From positions 62,001 through 126,000 of the forward strand of contig NZ_VEVQ02000009.1 of the NCBI RefSeq assembly GCF_006491595.2: a stretch of DNA of 64,000 nt, given 5' to 3'. The translations under genes were made by a program, and so were the position numbers. Shown in pieces: positions 59,550-64,000 of the stretch; within the stretch, counting starts at the first letter, position 1, and every line of letters begins with the position of its first letter. This DNA comes from Flavobacterium jejuense. Its GTDB lineage: Bacteria > Bacteroidota > Bacteroidia > Flavobacteriales > Flavobacteriaceae. Below the pieces are notes generated by a model. That model was not told the origin of the DNA, did not search any database, and saw only the letters and a list, made by a program, of their open reading frames with translations.

Positions 59550-61433
59550 TTATTTATTTTTCTTTTGAGCTTCTGCTTGTTCCATCATTTCCCTCATTTT
59601 TCTTTGGAATTTACTCTCAGATTTAGGTTTCGCTTTATTCTCTTGAATTCTAGCGTGAATCTTATCTTCTTTTACAATATAATTTTTAATTACTAACATA
59701 ATTCCAATTGTAATCAAATTAGAAATAAAGTAATACAATGATAAACCAGAAGCATAGTTATTAAAGAAAAACAACATCATTAACGGAGAAATGTAAATCA
59801 TTATCTTCATTATTTTGCTCATATCTGGCATACCTTCTTGTGTAGGAGCACTCATTTGTTGGTCTCCAGTAGTCATTTTCATGTAAAAGAATATCGCTAT
59901 TGAAGCCAAAATTGGGAATAAACTCACGTGAGAACCATATATTGGAATTCGAAACGGTAATTCATAAATGCTATCATAAGAAGACAAATCATTTGCCCAA
60001 AGGAAACTTTTTTGTCTTAAATCGAACATTGATGGAAAGAACTGAAATAATGCATAGAAAACTGGCATTTGCATCAATGCAGGTAAACAACCTGCCATAG
60101 GGTTTACTCCTGCCTTAGAATACAATTTCATTGTTTCTTGTTGTTTCTTCATTGCATTATCTTTGAATTTTTCATTCAATTCTGCAATTTCTGGACGTAA
60201 AACTTTCATTTTAGCTTGAGAAACATACGATTTGTAAGTTACTGGTGACATTACTAATCTTACCAAAATAGTAAATAAGATAATTGCAAAACCATAACCA
60301 ATTCCTATACTAGAAATAAAACCAAAAACTGGAATAAAGATATAACGGTTAATCCAACCGAAAATTCCCCAACCTAATGGCATTATTTCATCTAAATTTC
60401 TATCATAACCATTTAAAATTTGATATTTTGAAGGACCATAATACCAATTCATATTATAGTTTATTGCTCCGTTTTTAACTTCTAAAGGAACTTCAGCTAT
60501 AAAATTCTTTGTAAAAACAGTATCTATTTCTTCATTATCTACTAAATTATCAGAAGAAAATCTAGCTGATTTGAAAGGAGTGTCTGTCAATAAAATAGAC
60601 GTAAACATGTGTTGCTTAAATGCAATATAAGAAACATCAGCAGCAGTATCTTCTGAATCTTTAGCTGCATTTAAATAATCATCTTTTCCACCCTCATATT
60701 CAAAGACTAATTCTGTATATCTGTTTTCATACGAGATACTCTTTTCATTGCGATAGGTTTTTAATTGCCATTCTAAATTAACTGGTTTAGAAGGATTAAT
60801 TACACTTTCTAATCCTTGAGAACGAATAGAGAAATCTAACATGTATTCTCCTGGCTTAAGAACATAACGGTATTCTAAGAATTGAGTTGGACCTGCTTTC
60901 AATTGCATAGTCACTACTTGGTTCTCTCCTTCTTTTGATACTTTAGGTTCGAAAAATAAATCAGAAGTGTGTAATAGTCTATTATCCGTAGTGTTTAATG
61001 CTAAATCGAATTTTGCATTATTTTCTTTTATAATCTTTACAGGTTTATTTGAATTCTTTTCAAATTGGTCATATCCTAATACAGTAGCATCAATAATGTA
61101 ACCTCCTTTATTAGCTATTTTTAAAGAAAGAAGATCATTTTTTATTTCTGTAAAATCTTCTTTAGCTGAAGGCAATGTTGCTGAATATGCAAAAGTACCT
61201 AAAGCAGCTTTTGTCTGTTCTTGAGAAATTGAATCTGGAAGTATTTGAGCAGTTTCTACAACTTTATCGGTTATTTTTACTGTATCTTCTTGTTCCTTTT
61301 TAGCCTTTTCTAGCTTTTCTTTTTCTTTTAATTCTTCAGGTGTAGGCTGATTTGAATACATCATCCACATTAAAATACCAGAAATTAAAACAAACCCAAC
61401 AATTGATTTTAAATCAAACTTTTTTTCTTCCAT
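59550..61433 (-). CDS. yidC: Membrane protein insertase YidC
   Basis: YidC inserts inner-membrane proteins with or without SecYEG. The 627-residue protein has an N-terminal helix (about 10-27) and an acidic Lys/Glu linker. A large periplasmic beta-domain (about 75-340) and the conserved insertase core follow, with SIGIGYGFAIILFTILVRLVMSPVTYKSYVSQAKMKVLRPEI (Arg in the hydrophilic groove), AGVNPMAGCLPALMQMPVFYALFQFF and the last two helices (LMMLFFFNNYASGLSLYYFISNLITI). The C-terminal tail is basic, as expected for ribosome contact. Confidence 0.97.
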   Translation of the reverse strand: MEEKKFDLKSIVGFVLISGILMWMMYSNQPTPEELKEKEKLEKAKKEQEDTVKITDKVVETAQILPDSISQEQTKAALGTFAYSATLPSAKEDFTEIKNDLLSLKIANKGGYIIDATVLGYDQFEKNSNKPVKIIKENNAKFDLALNTTDNRLLHTSDLFFEPKVSKEGENQVVTMQLKAGPTQFLEYRYVLKPGEYMLDFSIRSQGLESVINPSKPVNLEWQLKTYRNEKSISYENRYTELVFEYEGGKDDYLNAAKDSEDTAADVSYIAFKQHMFTSILLTDTPFKSARFSSDNLVDNEEIDTVFTKNFIAEVPLEVKNGAINYNMNWYYGPSKYQILNGYDRNLDEIMPLGWGIFGWINRYIFIPVFGFISSIGIGYGFAIILFTILVRLVMSPVTYKSYVSQAKMKVLRPEIAELNEKFKDNAMKKQQETMKLYSKAGVNPMAGCLPALMQMPVFYALFQFFPSMFDLRQKSFLWANDLSSYDSIYELPFRIPIYGSHVSLFPILASIAIFFYMKMTTGDQQMSAPTQEGMPDMSKIMKIMIYISPLMMLFFFNNYASGLSLYYFISNLITIGIMLVIKNYIVKEDKIHARIQENKAKPKSESKFQRKMREMMEQAEAQKKNK

Positions 61434-61504
61434 TTTAATTATTTGTTCGAAGGCTTAAGCCAACGGCAATTACTATTATTTACAAATATTCCAATAGAAT
61501 TTTA

Positions 61505-61584
61505 TTAGCCCCGATTGACGTGGAAATCTTTTTTATTTTTAAAATAAAAAAATTGCAACAAAAAGCGGGAAAATGGTTGGCTAA
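61505..61584 (+). ncRNA. Candidate structured RNA/repeat element, copy 2
   Basis: Reading plus: TTAGCCCCGATTGACGTGG, then AAATCTTTTTTATTTT/AAAATAAAAAAATT as a hairpin, then GCAACAAAAAGCGGG and AAAATGGTTGGCTAA. CCCG (61510-61513) pairs with CGGG (61566-61569), and the outer TTAGCC with GGCTAA (61579-61584). Compared with copy 1 (9200-9276 minus), the order TTAGCCCyGAT, GTGG, ATCtTTT, AAAA, AAC-AA-AGC-GG is kept, with the compensating change in the closing stem. It lies between pyrG and yidC, antisense to both. Function unknown. Confidence 0.5.
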
Positions 61585-61611
61585 AAAACACCAAGCCATT
61601 CGCTCAAAATT

Positions 61612-63273
<1,662 letters not shown>

Positions 63274-63327
63274 TTAAATATTAGATTTTTGAAATTACAT
63301 TTTATAAAATTCCAAAAACATTTTAAT

Positions 63328-63364
63328 AAAAAAATGCCATTTGATTTTCAAATGGCATTTTTTT
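63328..63364. terminator. Terminator of the DUF805 gene
   Basis: A perfect 17-bp stem (AAAAAAATGCCATTTGA with TCAAATGGCATTTTTTT) around TTT. On the minus strand it ends the DUF805 transcript. Confidence 0.85.
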
Positions 63365-63380
63365 ATTAAAATGTTTTTGC

Positions 63381-63800
63381 TTATTCTTGTGCAGTTCCTA
63401 TTTCATTTATTTCACTAATATCAGACTTAGGATCATCACCATACTCGTTTTTTCCATTATCACCCTCCGTACAAGCTAATATCAAATTATAAATTGGAAT
63501 TAAGAGATACCAACCACTTTTCCCTACATCGTGCATTCTTCTTACTCCAACTGCTATTGAAGGAACTAAAAATACTAAACTTGAAATTGAGCCTAAAATC
63601 CCATTACCATTTTCAGGATTACCAATAAACAAACCTCCAAGTCCATCAATAATACCCAAAACAATACTAATGATAATATTTACCAATACAAAATACCAAT
63701 ATTCTTTTCTTCTAGCTCTTCCATTGAAATTTGCATAATTTTTAATTACGACTTTTTTCCACCAATCAATTAAGTTGTAGTCTTGTTCTTTTTTTTCCAT
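63381..63800 (-). CDS. DUF805 membrane protein
   Basis: About 139 residues from ATG 63800. The hallmark start YANFNGRARRKEYWYFVLVNIIISI is followed by further membrane segments, VGVRRMHDVGKSGWYLLIPIYNLILACTEGDNGKNEYGDDPK. This is the DUF805 (YhaH/YhaI-like) family of small inner-membrane proteins of unknown function. Three codons further upstream is another ATG (63809), which is also possible. The C-terminus is acidic. Confidence 0.88.
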   Translation of the reverse strand: MEKKEQDYNLIDWWKKVVIKNYANFNGRARRKEYWYFVLVNIIISIVLGIIDGLGGLFIGNPENGNGILGSISSLVFLVPSIAVGVRRMHDVGKSGWYLLIPIYNLILACTEGDNGKNEYGDDPKSDISEINEIGTAQE

Positions 63801-63887
63801 AATTAACATTTTTAGTATTGTTTATATTCAAATATCTTAAAAATTAAAGAAAATAAACAAAGGGATAATACAAAGTTATTAACAAAT

Positions 63888-64000
63888 TTATTTTTTAGGA
63901 AAATTTCTTCTAATATTTCTAACTAGTTCTTCTAATCCATTTAATTTTAGTTCGTAAACCAGTTTTAATTGTTCACCTAATTGTCCTTTTGGAAAGCCTT
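63888..64000 (-). CDS. 3' end of a DUF3820-family gene
   Basis: The last 113 bases hold a minus-strand frame cut by the window edge. It reads FPKGQLGEQLKLVYELKLNGLEELVRNIRRNFPKK and then stops at 63888. The string FPKG-LGEQL-L-YE-KLNGL is the C-terminal signature of DUF3820 (small cytosolic proteins). The start lies outside the window. Confidence 0.7.
   Translation of the reverse strand, partial: GFPKGQLGEQLKLVYELKLNGLEELVRNIRRNFPKK

Overview
The window is a low-GC chromosome segment from the Bacteroidota, most likely a Flavobacterium-like member of the Flavobacteriaceae. The evidence is: type IX secretion (T9SS) C-terminal sorting domains with YPNP motifs on three proteins; Bacteroidota-type -7 boxes (TAnnTTTG) in front of many genes; lipoproteins with a Cys followed by an acidic export signal; BshA (bacillithiol); PafA; a MutS2 without the Smr domain; a fused branched-chain E1; and near absence of Shine-Dalgarno sequences. 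No rRNA, tRNA, CRISPR array or complete insertion sequence was found.

Layout. (1) 1-1.6 kb: the edge of an integrated element, probably a prophage. It has a CI/LexA-like repressor, a divergent small HTH gene, a perfect operator palindrome and a repeat-rich end. The element abuts a potassium channel gene cut to half length. (2) 1.6-4.5 kb: a K+ operon (short KdpD, KdpE, a small Cys-rich protein, truncated TrkH) whose promoter carries a large palindrome and 11-bp-phased direct repeats. (3) 4.5-9.2 kb: an NTF2-like protein, PanB, a phosphoethanolamine transferase coupled to a menorin/FAM151-like protein, and a pseudouridine synthase. (4) 9.2-21 kb: mainly metabolic and housekeeping genes (branched-chain E1, 2OG oxygenase, YciH, nucleoside phosphorylase, Ung, MutS2), with a frameshifted GxxExxY gene between related inverted repeats and a cytosolic periplasmic-binding-fold protein. 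(5) 21-27 kb: two T9SS cargo proteins with near-duplicate sorting domains, AroC and envelope proteins. (6) 27-42.3 kb: BshA, a GH3/serine-hydrolase fusion, SerB, an Fe-S redox pair, MlaD, a cell-wall amidase, LptD and RidA. (7) 42.3-57.3 kb: SucC, LysA, envelope proteins, a long operon (subtilase, FabK-like, PafA, a gene with an internal stop, a TPR-like protein), a Ca/Na antiporter, MnmA and a MORN-repeat protein. (8) 57.4-64 kb: a fasciclin lipoprotein, ProC, YidC, PyrG, DUF805 and the 3' end of a DUF3820 gene.

Most of the window is ordinary core genome, but several things deserve a second look. The strongest is a pair of intergenic elements (about 9200-9276 minus and 61505-61584 plus) that share a primary-sequence and stem pattern, with a compensatory change in the closing stem (CCTG/CAGG in one, CCCG/CGGG in the other). 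This looks like a dispersed structured RNA or repeat family of flavobacteria. Others are the phage operator with a 15-nt copy inside the repressor gene, the KdpE-type operator array, the menorin-like partner of the phosphoethanolamine transferase, and two recently broken genes. All functional statements come from reading the sequence and from family knowledge; no database search was run.
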